A DNA stretch of 64,000 bases from JALOOB01 sp964387985 (lineage in GTDB: Bacteria; Chloroflexota; Anaerolineae; CG2-30-64-16). Position numbers and translations under genes: made by a program. The notes beneath the pieces are model-generated. The model had not been told where the DNA came from and did no database searches. It saw only the letters and a list, made by a program, of their open reading frames with translations. This document shows, piece by piece, positions 51,773 to 60,180 of this stretch (its first letter is position 1; the number at the start of each line of letters is the position of its first letter). The stretch spans positions 5,513 through 69,512 of the forward strand of contig CAYLZG010000007.1 in NCBI GenBank assembly GCA_964387985.1, in the 5' to 3' direction.

Positions 51773-51815
51773 ACAAGCTTGCCGGCCCAAACACTGGATC
51801 TCGAGTTATTCACCT

Positions 51816-53228
51816 GTGCGCAACAGAACACTGATCGGCGCCAGCAGCCTGGCGATCGTGGTCGTCATGGCTGGCGCCGCGATGATGGCTCTGGGCCTGC
51901 ACCGCTATGGTGGGGCGGACGGATTGGTCCGCCGGGTGCGGGCGGAGTTTGCGGTCGAACGGCCGCACCCCGAATACGTCCCACTGCCTGAGGAATTCAG
52001 CGCCGAGGCTGCCCCCGACTCCGACCCGGAGACGCCCGCCTCGAGCCTGCCTGAGACGGTGGCGGAGACGAACACCGACGGCGAGCGGGCGGCCCCGGGC
52101 GACATCCGTCCCGCGCCTGTCGCAGCGAGTCCAACCGACTCGTCCCGCGCTCGAAGTCACGGCCAACGCGCGGCTTTCGCGGAGACGGATGATGAGGTCA
52201 AGCCCACCGTTGCAACGCGCGACCGGCTCACCCCCACCCCAAGACCTGCGGTTACCGCGACACGCCCGCCGGTTTTTCCGGCCACCAGGCAACTGGCAGG
52301 CCTGAGCCACCATTGGCAGACCTGGAATAACTGTGGCCCGGCCACCCTGTCCATGAATCTCAGCTACTTCGGCATCACGGCCGCTCAGGACAAGATCGCT
52401 GGAGTGCTCCGGCCCGAGAAGGACGACAAGAACGTCAGCCCGGAAGAGCTGGCCGAATTCGCACGCTCACAAGGGCTTGAGGCGCTCGTGCGGGTCAACG
52501 GAGATGCCACCAGGCTGAAGGCACTGCTCGCTGCGGACATCCCGGTGTTGGTCGAGACATGGTACGAGCCTGAGCCGAATGATGGGATGGGACACTACCG
52601 CCTGATCGTCGGGTACGATGACGCCGCGCAAACCTGGATTGCCTACGATTCGTACGATTCGCACGGGATCAAGAAGGGGGAGGCATACGCTGGCATCAGG
52701 CTGCCGTACGATAGCTTCGACAAGCTGTGGAAGGTATTCGGCCGCACCTACCTCGCCATCTTCGATGAGTCGCGCGCAGCAGCCGTGGTGGACGTCCTGG
52801 GAGCAGATCTGGAGGAGACGGCCATGTGGCGACATGCACTGGCCGGCGATCTCGCCGAGGCCGAGGCGAATCCCAGGGATGCCTTCGCGTGGTTCAACCT
52901 AGGAACAGACTATGTCGCACTGGGCGACTTCAAGGCCGCGGCAGAGGCCTATGACACAGCACGCCGCATGAAGCTGCCCTGGCGCATGCTTTGGTACCAG
53001 TTTGGTCCTTTCCGCGCCTACTACGAAGTTGGCCGCCACCAGGAGGTCGTGAGCCTGGCCGAGGCCACCATCAAGACGGCCGTGCACGACGAGGAACTCT
53101 TCTTCTGGAAGGGACGCTCCCAGATGGCCCTCGGAGATATGGCGGGAGCAAGGGCCTCGTTTGAGCAAGCAGTCAAGCTTCGCCCCAGCTACCAAGACGC
53201 TAAGAATGAGCTTGCCGGCATTGAGTAG
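51816..53228 (+). CDS. Membrane-anchored C39-like peptidase with TPR domain
   Basis: The roughly 470-residue protein has an N-terminal anchor (RNRTLIGASSLAIVVVMAGAAMMALGL) and a disordered Glu/Pro/Thr-rich region of about 120 residues. A peptidase C39-like domain follows, with Cys in WQTWNNCGPATLSMNLSYFG, His in NDGMGHYRLIVGYDD and Asp in YDSYDSHG. The C-terminal part has TPR-like repeats (DAFAWFNLGTDYVALGDFKAAAEAYDTARR; ELFFWKGRSQMALGDMAGARASFEQAVKL). It is probably an extracytoplasmic cysteine protease of unknown target. GTG 51816 is a choice without strong SD. Confidence 0.75.
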   Translation: MRNRTLIGASSLAIVVVMAGAAMMALGLHRYGGADGLVRRVRAEFAVERPHPEYVPLPEEFSAEAAPDSDPETPASSLPETVAETNTDGERAAPGDIRPAPVAASPTDSSRARSHGQRAAFAETDDEVKPTVATRDRLTPTPRPAVTATRPPVFPATRQLAGLSHHWQTWNNCGPATLSMNLSYFGITAAQDKIAGVLRPEKDDKNVSPEELAEFARSQGLEALVRVNGDATRLKALLAADIPVLVETWYEPEPNDGMGHYRLIVGYDDAAQTWIAYDSYDSHGIKKGEAYAGIRLPYDSFDKLWKVFGRTYLAIFDESRAAAVVDVLGADLEETAMWRHALAGDLAEAEANPRDAFAWFNLGTDYVALGDFKAAAEAYDTARRMKLPWRMLWYQFGPFRAYYEVGRHQEVVSLAEATIKTAVHDEELFFWKGRSQMALGDMAGARASFEQAVKLRPSYQDAKNELAGIE

Positions 53229-54786
53229 CTCAGATACCCGCCGGCACATCGCGCGCAACGTACTGATCGTGGCGGCCTCGTTCGGTTTGGCCGCTGCAGC
53301 AGGGCTGTTCCGCAACGCGGTGATCGCGTCCTCGTTCGGCATCGGATCGCAGCTCGATGCGTACTACGCTGCCTTCAAGCTCCCTGATCTGCTCTTCACG
53401 GTCGTCGCGGGTGGGGCACTTGCCACTGCCTTCATCCCGGTGTTCGCAGACTACACCGCAAGGGGCGATCAAGGGGATGGTCACACCGGCCGGGAGGCCG
53501 CCTGGCGATTCACCGCAGCAGTACTGAACTGGGTCGTGCTGATCGTGATCTCGCTGGCGCTACTGGCCGCGATTCTCGCGCCGCTCCTCGTCCGCCACCT
53601 GATTGCGCCCGGCTTCGATCCCCAGCAGCAATTCGAAACCGCGGCAGTGATGCGCATCGTGCTCGTCTCGACAGTGATCTTTGGCATCTCTGCCGTGCTC
53701 GGCAGTGCATTGAACGGCCTCAAGCACTTCCTACTGCCCGCCCTGGCCCCCGCCGTGTATCCACTGGGTATCGCAGCGGGCGCCTTATGGCTGACCCCCA
53801 CGATGGGAGTACGCGGCATGGCCGCGGGCGCGGTCGCCGGCTCACTCCTGCACCTGTTGATCAAGGTCCCGGCACTGATCCGGTATGGTTTCCGGTGGAC
53901 GCCGGTCCTGCATCCTGGAGATGGGAGCTTGCGGCGGGTCGCCATCCTGATGGGTCCCCGGGTGCTTGACCTGGGGGTGTTTCACCTGACGTTGTTGGCA
54001 ACGACGAATCTCGCCTCGCGCCTGGGAGGCGGCAGCATCAGCGCGCTGGAATGGGGCTGGGATGCCATGCAACTCCCCGAAACCATCATCGGCACTGCGT
54101 TCGGCCTGGTGGCTTTCCCCACCTTCGCAGGAATGGCCGCGAGCGGCAACCGGGATGGGCTGAGGCGCACTCTCGGTGAATCGCTGCGAACCGTGCTTGC
54201 GCTGGCCGTCCCTGCCGCAGCAGGACTGGTGCTGCTCGGAAGACCGCTGCTGGCACTGCTATACCAGCGCGGCGAGTTCGACGCGGCCGCAACGGAGGGG
54301 GTGTATCGGGCACTCAGAATGTACGCCCTGGGGTTAGCCGGACACAGCTGCCTGGAACTGGCGGCCCGCGCCTACTTCGCAGAGAAGGACACGGTCACCC
54401 CACTCCTGCTGGCCGCGGGTTCAGCGATCCTGAACATCATCCTTGCCATCCTCCTTATGGCGCCGCTTGGTTACCCCGGATTGGCGCTGGCCAACTCCAT
54501 CGCCATCACTTTGGAGGTGCTGGCACTGCTCTTCATCCTTCAGAACCGCTGGGGTGACGTGGAAGGCCGCGCGACTGCTGCGCAACTGGCCAGGGTGCTC
54601 GGCGCGACGACGATCATGAGCCTCGCAATCATGGGCGTGTCTGCTATGGCAGCCCGCTTCGGAATGGGCAACCTCTTGACGTTAGCGATTGCGGGAACGG
54701 CGGGCATCGCCGTCTATGCCGGAGCGTCGATGGTGCTCCGCATCCGGGAACTGGGAAGATTCGCAGCCGCAGTATTGGGGCGATAG
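53206..54786 (+). CDS. murJ: MurJ-family lipid flippase, copy 2
   Basis: The 526-residue MATE/MOP-type flippase has about 14 helices. Its start is FGLAAAAGLFRNAVIASSFGIGSQLDAYYAAFKLPDLLFTVVAGGALATAFIPVFADY, and the central motif is LLYQRGEFDAAATEGVYRALRMYALGLAGHSCLELAARAYFAEKDTVTPL. It is clearly diverged from the copy at 43.5-45.1 kb and could be the housekeeping lipid II flippase or a glycan-specific one. ATG 53206 overlaps the peptidase gene by 23 nt, so the two are probably coupled. Confidence 0.9.
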   Translation: MSLPALSSSDTRRHIARNVLIVAASFGLAAAAGLFRNAVIASSFGIGSQLDAYYAAFKLPDLLFTVVAGGALATAFIPVFADYTARGDQGDGHTGREAAWRFTAAVLNWVVLIVISLALLAAILAPLLVRHLIAPGFDPQQQFETAAVMRIVLVSTVIFGISAVLGSALNGLKHFLLPALAPAVYPLGIAAGALWLTPTMGVRGMAAGAVAGSLLHLLIKVPALIRYGFRWTPVLHPGDGSLRRVAILMGPRVLDLGVFHLTLLATTNLASRLGGGSISALEWGWDAMQLPETIIGTAFGLVAFPTFAGMAASGNRDGLRRTLGESLRTVLALAVPAAAGLVLLGRPLLALLYQRGEFDAAATEGVYRALRMYALGLAGHSCLELAARAYFAEKDTVTPLLLAAGSAILNIILAILLMAPLGYPGLALANSIAITLEVLALLFILQNRWGDVEGRATAAQLARVLGATTIMSLAIMGVSAMAARFGMGNLLTLAIAGTAGIAVYAGASMVLRIRELGRFAAAVLGR

Positions 54787-54833
54787 CACCCTTTGTGTAG
54801 TAAAATGGCTTATTGTGTCGAGCGGGGTGGTCC

Positions 54834-55115
54834 ATGCCTATCTATGAATACAGCTGCCGCACTTGCGGGGAGACCTTCGAGCAGTGGCACCCGTCCATGA
54901 AGAATCTGTTGCCGGTCGCCTGTCCAAAGTGCGGCGCAGCGGACGTTCAGCGAAGCATCTCCGCGCCGGCCGTGCGCTCTTCAGGCACAGGCCGATCTGC
55001 CTCGGATTCCTCATCCGGTGACTCCGCGGGTGCACCCGCAAAACCAGAGGTCTTTGGCCGCAAGGAGCTTAACACAGCGCTGCACGCACGGGGGGAGAAA
55101 CCGGGCAAGGAGTAG
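54834..55115 (+). CDS. FmdB-family zinc ribbon protein
   Basis: The 93-residue protein starts MPIYEYSCRTCGETFEQWHP, with a second pair in VACPKCGAADVQRSIS. This gives the CxxC...CxxC zinc ribbon of FmdB-type putative regulatory proteins. The remainder is Ser/Gly/Ala-rich and disordered. ATG 54834 has GGGGTGG about 5 nt upstream. The precise role of the family is unclear. It sits 47 nt after the second murJ. Confidence 0.88.
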   Translation: MPIYEYSCRTCGETFEQWHPSMKNLLPVACPKCGAADVQRSISAPAVRSSGTGRSASDSSSGDSAGAPAKPEVFGRKELNTALHARGEKPGKE

Positions 55116-55139
55116 AGCGGTGGATGAGACGTCGATAGG

Positions 55140-55709
55140 ATGCGCCGGGTGAAATCGCGACGGCCTGTCGTTTGGCGCTGGCTGGTAGTTGGCGCGGTCC
55201 TCGTATCGCTGCTCTACCTGTTAGCGATGTTTGGCGTGGCATTTCTGCGCAGCAAGCCTGGAGGTGTCGTGGGATTGGATGCAACCTACATTCAGCCGGG
55301 TGACCGGATTACCATCCACCAGTCAACTGGGGATGTGAAAGCCTACATCACGAGCGAAAAAGGGATCGGCCGGATGGATCTCACGCGGACACAGGAGCCG
55401 CCCCGCACCTTGACGTTGTTCTTTCAGCTCAAGGGGCTGGAGCAGATGACGTTTGCGTGGGGAGATGTGCGCGTCCTCGCCCACGTGTCGAGCATCGATG
55501 GAAGCGTACGCGAGGAGCTGGCATCGGGAGCCGGAGAGCCGGCCCCCATCAGCGACTCCAGTCCTTACTGGATGCCCCTGCGCATCGAAGCAGAAGCGCC
55601 GGTCAGCTTCCCCCTTACAAAGGGTCACTTCGTCATAGAAGCGCCCAAAGCCTTCCTGGATGCGACCCCGGCGGAGTTCTCGCTCAGTTGGATCGACTTC
55701 TACCGCTGA
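55140..55709 (+). CDS. Membrane-anchored hypothetical protein
   Basis: The 189-residue protein has a basic N-terminus, one transmembrane helix (about residues 13-35) and an extracytoplasmic beta-rich domain (QPGDRITIHQSTGDVKAYITSEKG... TLTLFFQLKGLEQMTFAWGDVRVLAHV... PLRIEAEAPVSFPLTKGHFVIEAP). I do not recognise a family. It follows the FmdB gene by 24 nt and precedes the esterase by 14 nt in the same direction, so it is likely co-transcribed. It may be an envelope-associated accessory protein. Confidence 0.7.
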   Translation: MRRVKSRRPVVWRWLVVGAVLVSLLYLLAMFGVAFLRSKPGGVVGLDATYIQPGDRITIHQSTGDVKAYITSEKGIGRMDLTRTQEPPRTLTLFFQLKGLEQMTFAWGDVRVLAHVSSIDGSVREELASGAGEPAPISDSSPYWMPLRIEAEAPVSFPLTKGHFVIEAPKAFLDATPAEFSLSWIDFYR

Positions 55710-55723
55710 CACAGGTGGGGTTC

Positions 55724-57004
55724 TTGTCACAGATTCGAGTTCAGCGCCTTACCGTACTGCTCCGCAGCCTGCTCTGCAGCCTGCTCCTCAGCGGCGTGCT
55801 GCTGTCACCTTTGCAGGCAGGTTCCGAGATCGGTCGCTCAGAGGCCTTCTTCGACCGCACAGAAAAGCTGCGCGGGCTACCCTTCCGCACCCTGGCCGAC
55901 CTGCAGACCCGGATGAAGGATACCGTCACGGTCGCCCAGGCCGATGCCTTCTGGCAGGAGATCACATCCCTCGGCCAGATGCCGCTCGTCTTCGGGGATA
56001 CCGCAGTGTTTTTCTACCGGGGCGCTGCAACCACCGTGGAATGGATCGGCGACTTCACGACCTGGCAAACTGGCGAGCCGCTGGCTGGAGAGCAGCTGGG
56101 CAAGACCGGTATCTGGTCTGCGCAGCGCCGGTTTCCCCGTGACGCGCGCTTCGACTACAAGTTGAGGGTTGACGGACTGCAACGCAACGACCCGCTCAAC
56201 CCGCTTACGCAGCTTGACGGCCATGAGTTGAATTCGGTCCTGACGATGCCTGATTACGTCTATCCAAAGACTACGGTGCCTCGTACTGGGGGTCCTAAGG
56301 GAACACTGAGCGGCCCCTTTGTGCTCAACAGCAAGCACTTGGGCTATGCCAAACGCATCCAGATCTACACGCCGGCCGGTTACGAGAAGCTCAAGAACCT
56401 GCCCGTTCTCTACGTAACGGACGGCCATGAGTATGCCAACCCGGCGATGGGCGCGCTGCCCGTGATACTCGATAACCTGATCGCGGACAGAAGCATCCAG
56501 CCGGTGATGGCCGTATTCATCGACCCCCGCGATCTCATTACGGGCGAGAACCGTCGCGGACCGGAGCTGCTCACCAATCCTAACTTCCAGAGTTTTCTTA
56601 CGAGGGAGCTCATCCCCTGGGTCGACAGCCACTACCCGACCCGTCCCCTGCAAGAGGCTCGCGGGCTTGCCGGAATGTCGCTGGGCGGCCTGCACGCCAC
56701 CTATACAGCAACTCGCCAATCCGACTGGTTCGCCTTCATCGGAGTTCTATCCCCATACTACACCGCCAAACCTGCGGTCCTGGCGGAGTTTGAAAAGAGC
56801 AGGCGCCTGCCCGTGAAGCTGTTCGTCAGCCAGGGAACTTACGATTTCGATGTGGCCAATACGCGTCACATGCGCGATGTACTGCGAACCAGGGTCTACC
56901 CCTTCAAGTATGTCGAGACCAACGACGGCCACTCCTGGGGCAACTGGCGTGGTGTGCTCGACGATATGCTCATCTTCTTCTGGGGAAATCAGGAACCCAC
57001 CTGA
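55724..57004 (+). CDS. Secreted esterase with N-terminal E-set domain (Fes-like)
   Basis: The 426-residue protein has a signal peptide (LTVLLRSLLCSLLLSGVLLSPLQA). A CBM48/E-set-like domain follows (TAVFFYRGAATTVEWIGDFTTWQ), then an esterase-D/enterobactin-esterase-like alpha/beta hydrolase: RIQIYTPAGYEKLKNLPVLYVTDG, nucleophile GMSLGG and catalytic His in ETNDGHSWGNWRGVL. It probably cleaves an ester of a surface polymer or siderophore-like compound. TTG 55724 is chosen (AGGTGG 5 nt upstream); GTG 55715 is an alternative. Confidence 0.82.
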   Translation: MSQIRVQRLTVLLRSLLCSLLLSGVLLSPLQAGSEIGRSEAFFDRTEKLRGLPFRTLADLQTRMKDTVTVAQADAFWQEITSLGQMPLVFGDTAVFFYRGAATTVEWIGDFTTWQTGEPLAGEQLGKTGIWSAQRRFPRDARFDYKLRVDGLQRNDPLNPLTQLDGHELNSVLTMPDYVYPKTTVPRTGGPKGTLSGPFVLNSKHLGYAKRIQIYTPAGYEKLKNLPVLYVTDGHEYANPAMGALPVILDNLIADRSIQPVMAVFIDPRDLITGENRRGPELLTNPNFQSFLTRELIPWVDSHYPTRPLQEARGLAGMSLGGLHATYTATRQSDWFAFIGVLSPYYTAKPAVLAEFEKSRRLPVKLFVSQGTYDFDVANTRHMRDVLRTRVYPFKYVETNDGHSWGNWRGVLDDMLIFFWGNQEPT

Positions 57005-57035
57005 CACCGCACCGAGAGGAGTCTTTAAATCTCCC

Positions 57036-57064
57036 TTTCCGTTGCGACCTAATTGTGCTATAAT
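57036..57064 (+). promoter_or_regulatory. Extended -10 promoter of the glycosidase-amidase gene pair
   Basis: TGCTATAAT (TG at 57056-57057, TATAAT at 57059-57064) has a weak -35 TTTCCG 17 bp upstream. The predicted leader is about 34 nt, with GGGAGAG before the ATG. Confidence 0.65.
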
Positions 57065-57104
57065 AGTACTGTTTTTGATTCAGCGAAGACGGGAGAGAGT
57101 GAAC

Positions 57105-60100
57105 ATGCCGCGTGCATTGCGTGATTCGCCGTTTCTCTACGGCTTCCATGATCCCGGCGGCGAACAAACCATGCTCGATGTGGGCACACCCGGCTGGGTG
57201 CTGGTCACCGAAGCGATCGGGCATGACCCCAACGACCGCTCTGGCGCCGACTACCGGCGCCTCTCGGACCGCGACCTCGGCGTCATCGTCCGCCTCAATA
57301 ACGCCTATAATCCGGGCGGCACGATCCCCTACGAACGCGACTACTCCAGCTTCGCGCGCCGCTGCGCGAACTTCGTCGAAGCCTCGCAGGGTGCACATAT
57401 CTGGATCATCGGCAATGAGACGAACCACCCGATCGAGTGGCCGGGGGCCGAGTGGAACTGGGGACCGGGATGGCCCGCCCCGGTGAGCCCCGACAAGCGG
57501 GGCGAGGAGATCACGCCGGCACGATACGCCGCCTGCTACAGGCAGTGCCGCACCGCCATCAAGGCCGTGGCAGGCCATGCAGGGGACCAGGTTCTTGTCA
57601 GTGCACCCGCGCCTTGGAATATCCTCCTTACGTATCCAACCAATCCGAGCGGCGATTGGGTCAGGTATTTCGGAGACATACTGACAGCGATCGGGGCCGG
57701 AAACCTGGATGGCATAACCCTCCACACCTACACCCACGGAGCATCTCAGGCGCTCATCACGTCGGACGAACGCATGGGGGATGCCCGCTTCGGACACTTG
57801 CGCTATCACTTCAGGGCCTACCAGGACTTCATGGCCGCAATTCCCCAGGCCATGCGCGGCCTGCCCGTCTACATCACTGAGAGCAATCCAGGGGATCAGG
57901 CCTGGGCGAACGCGAACACANNNNNNNNNNGAATCGCGCCAACCCTCAGAAGATCCGTCGCTGCTGCTCTACCGGTGGCCCCAGGTTCCCAACGACCGCT
58001 GGGGCATCGAGGGCAAGGCCGGCGTCATCGAAGACTTCCGCATGGCGCTGGGTCCCCGCTACCAGTGGACGGCAACCGAAGACCCATGGGCGGCTTTAGG
58101 TCGCCGGGTGGCTGAGTTGGAGCAGGCGCTGGCGACGCGCAAGGCCGCTTTCGAGGCTTTAGCGACCCTGGCTGCGGATGCCGCGGCGTTGAGAAGAGAG
58201 GCGGAAGGCATCTCGGCCCCCCCGGCCGGTGCAGGGGGAGCTGAGCTGCGCGGCCAATTCGAGAGATTGAAGGATGAGATCGATGGGCTGCAGCGTCTCC
58301 TCGGCCACCATCCCGGTCCGGCGGGACTCCATATCGTCGACAGGATCGGCAAGCTGCCGGGGGGACCTGCCGCACCGTATCCCAATCGTAACCTTGCGCT
58401 CATCCGGCGCATCGTGATCCATCACACGGTCACGCCAGGCGACATCTCGCCCGAGAAAGTTGCGCAGGCGATGATCGCGAGGGGTCTGCCGGGGATTACC
58501 TATCACTTTCTGATCTGGGCGGACGGCGCGATCTTCGCAACGCAGGCGCTCGACGTGCTCACCAGCCAGACTGGCGCGGAAGAGGCGAATCGCGAGGCGG
58601 TGGGCGTTGCGCTGGCGGGGAACTTCACCACGGATGTTCCGCCCGATGCACAGATGGCCAGCGCCGCGCAGCTGGTCGCACGGTTGTTGGACCAGTTCGG
58701 ACTGACCACCGAATCGGTCGTCGGGCGGCGTGAGCTCGATTCCACCGCATCGCCGGGGGATCAATGGCTGAGCGGCGCGCAATATAAGACTGCCCTGCTG
58801 GTTCGGGTTGCTTCCCAGCTTAAGCCGGCTGGGGGATCCACTCCGGAGCAGCTGCAGAGACGGATCGCGGAGCTCCAGACGGAGGTCGCCGCCCTCAAGG
58901 CGCAGGTCGAGGCTCTGTCCGGCCAGGAGCCTCAAACAGGTGGGACCGGCACCCAGGCTCCCCCGCCGCAGACGCGTCTCGCCGAATTGGAAAGGACCGT
59001 TGACGCCCAAACAGCAGAGATCGACCGGTTGCGCGCACTCCTGGCTGACGGCGCCACCGCACGGGTGGCCAAGCCGCCCATCGTGGATATGGTCGACAAG
59101 CTGCCCAGCCATCCCACGCTGCCGCCTTACGATACACGCACACGGCCCATTTCGATGATCGTCATCCATCATACCGACACTCCCAAGAGCACGACGGTTC
59201 AGACGATCGCCGAGTATCACGTACACGGCGAGAGGAAGGCCGCTGACGGCAGCGTGGTCAAGGCGCAGTGGCCCGGTGTGGGCTACCACTTCCTGATCGA
59301 CCCCCAGGGCGTGATCTACCAGGGGCAACGTGAAAACACACGCTCGTACCATGTGGGCGGAGACGCAAACGATTATTCGGTCGCCATCAGCCTGATCGGC
59401 CGGTTCATGCAGAAGAACTACGATGGCACCGGCCACGCACCTGAGGACCAGGTTCCTACACCGCAACAGCTGCGCAGTGCGGGCCAGCTGGCTGCCTGGT
59501 TGATGCAGAAACACGACATCCCGATCGGGCAGATCAAGGGTCATCGGGACGTGTGGCCCCGAGCGACCGTGTGTCCGGGCGAACACTGGAAGACGGGGCT
59601 GGCATGGCATTCCCGATTGCTCGAAGAGGTGAAGTCTGCGCAGTCAGCAGCGAAGCGCGGTGGCACCGGGCAGCAGCCGAAGCTGTACCTGCTGTTCTGG
59701 GATCACGGCACGGCGTGGGCAGAGGCAGATTGGCGCGGCGCTCAGAAGTACATCGCACGTTTCCGCCCGACGGTAGGGTTCGCGGTGGAGGATGCTCTTC
59801 AAGCACAACACGTGGTCATCGCGGGCGGGCCAGCCGGCGTCTCAGGCGGGGATGAGGCGCGTCTGCGCGGCGCGGGCGTCGACGTACACCGCCTGGAGGG
59901 CAAGGACGAGGCAGAGACGCAGCGCATGCTCGATGAGCTCGCAGCGATGGGCACACCCTGGCCCGGTGCACCGATTCAGCCCGGGGGGATGGCGCCGGGC
60001 GAGATCCTCGAAGGCTTCGAAGCGCCCCGCGGGACCTCCTTCCCGGATGCATGGACGGTGCCGGACGAGTGGCAGGCGACGGGCATGATCCCTGGCCGTG

Positions 60101-60180
60101 ACTCCCCCGCCGGTGCGGAGGGGCCGCCCAAGGTCTTCGTCCCGCAACCGGGGTCCGAAAGGGGTGACGTCTATGAATAA
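57105..60180 (+). CDS. Glycosidase-like / double PGRP-amidase protein (contains a gap)
   Basis: The roughly 1,020-residue multidomain protein starts with a TIM-barrel glycosidase-like part: IWIIGNETNHP gives a GH-A-type Asn-Glu, and GLPVYITESNPG a second Glu. After the 10-N gap come a coiled segment and a first PGRP/amidase_2 domain (58380-58800) with IHHT but no second His or Cys ligand (GRRELDSTASPGDQW). A longer coiled coil and a second PGRP domain (59090-59640) follow; the latter keeps the zinc set IHHT, GHRDVW and VCPGE. The C-terminal tail is Pro/Gly-rich. No signal peptide is seen. The frame differs across the gap. It probably degrades or binds peptidoglycan. Confidence 0.78.
57921..57930. 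other. Assembly gap (10 N) inside the glycosidase-amidase gene
   Basis: Codon phase is 0 before and 1 after the N-run, so the true gap length is a multiple of 3, not 10. Confidence 0.95.

Noticed and set aside
58159..59610. 483-codon open frame on the minus strand
   Set aside because: It lies antisense to the PGRP-domain gene. Its translation is low-complexity and lacks any motif, and the plus-strand product has clear domains.
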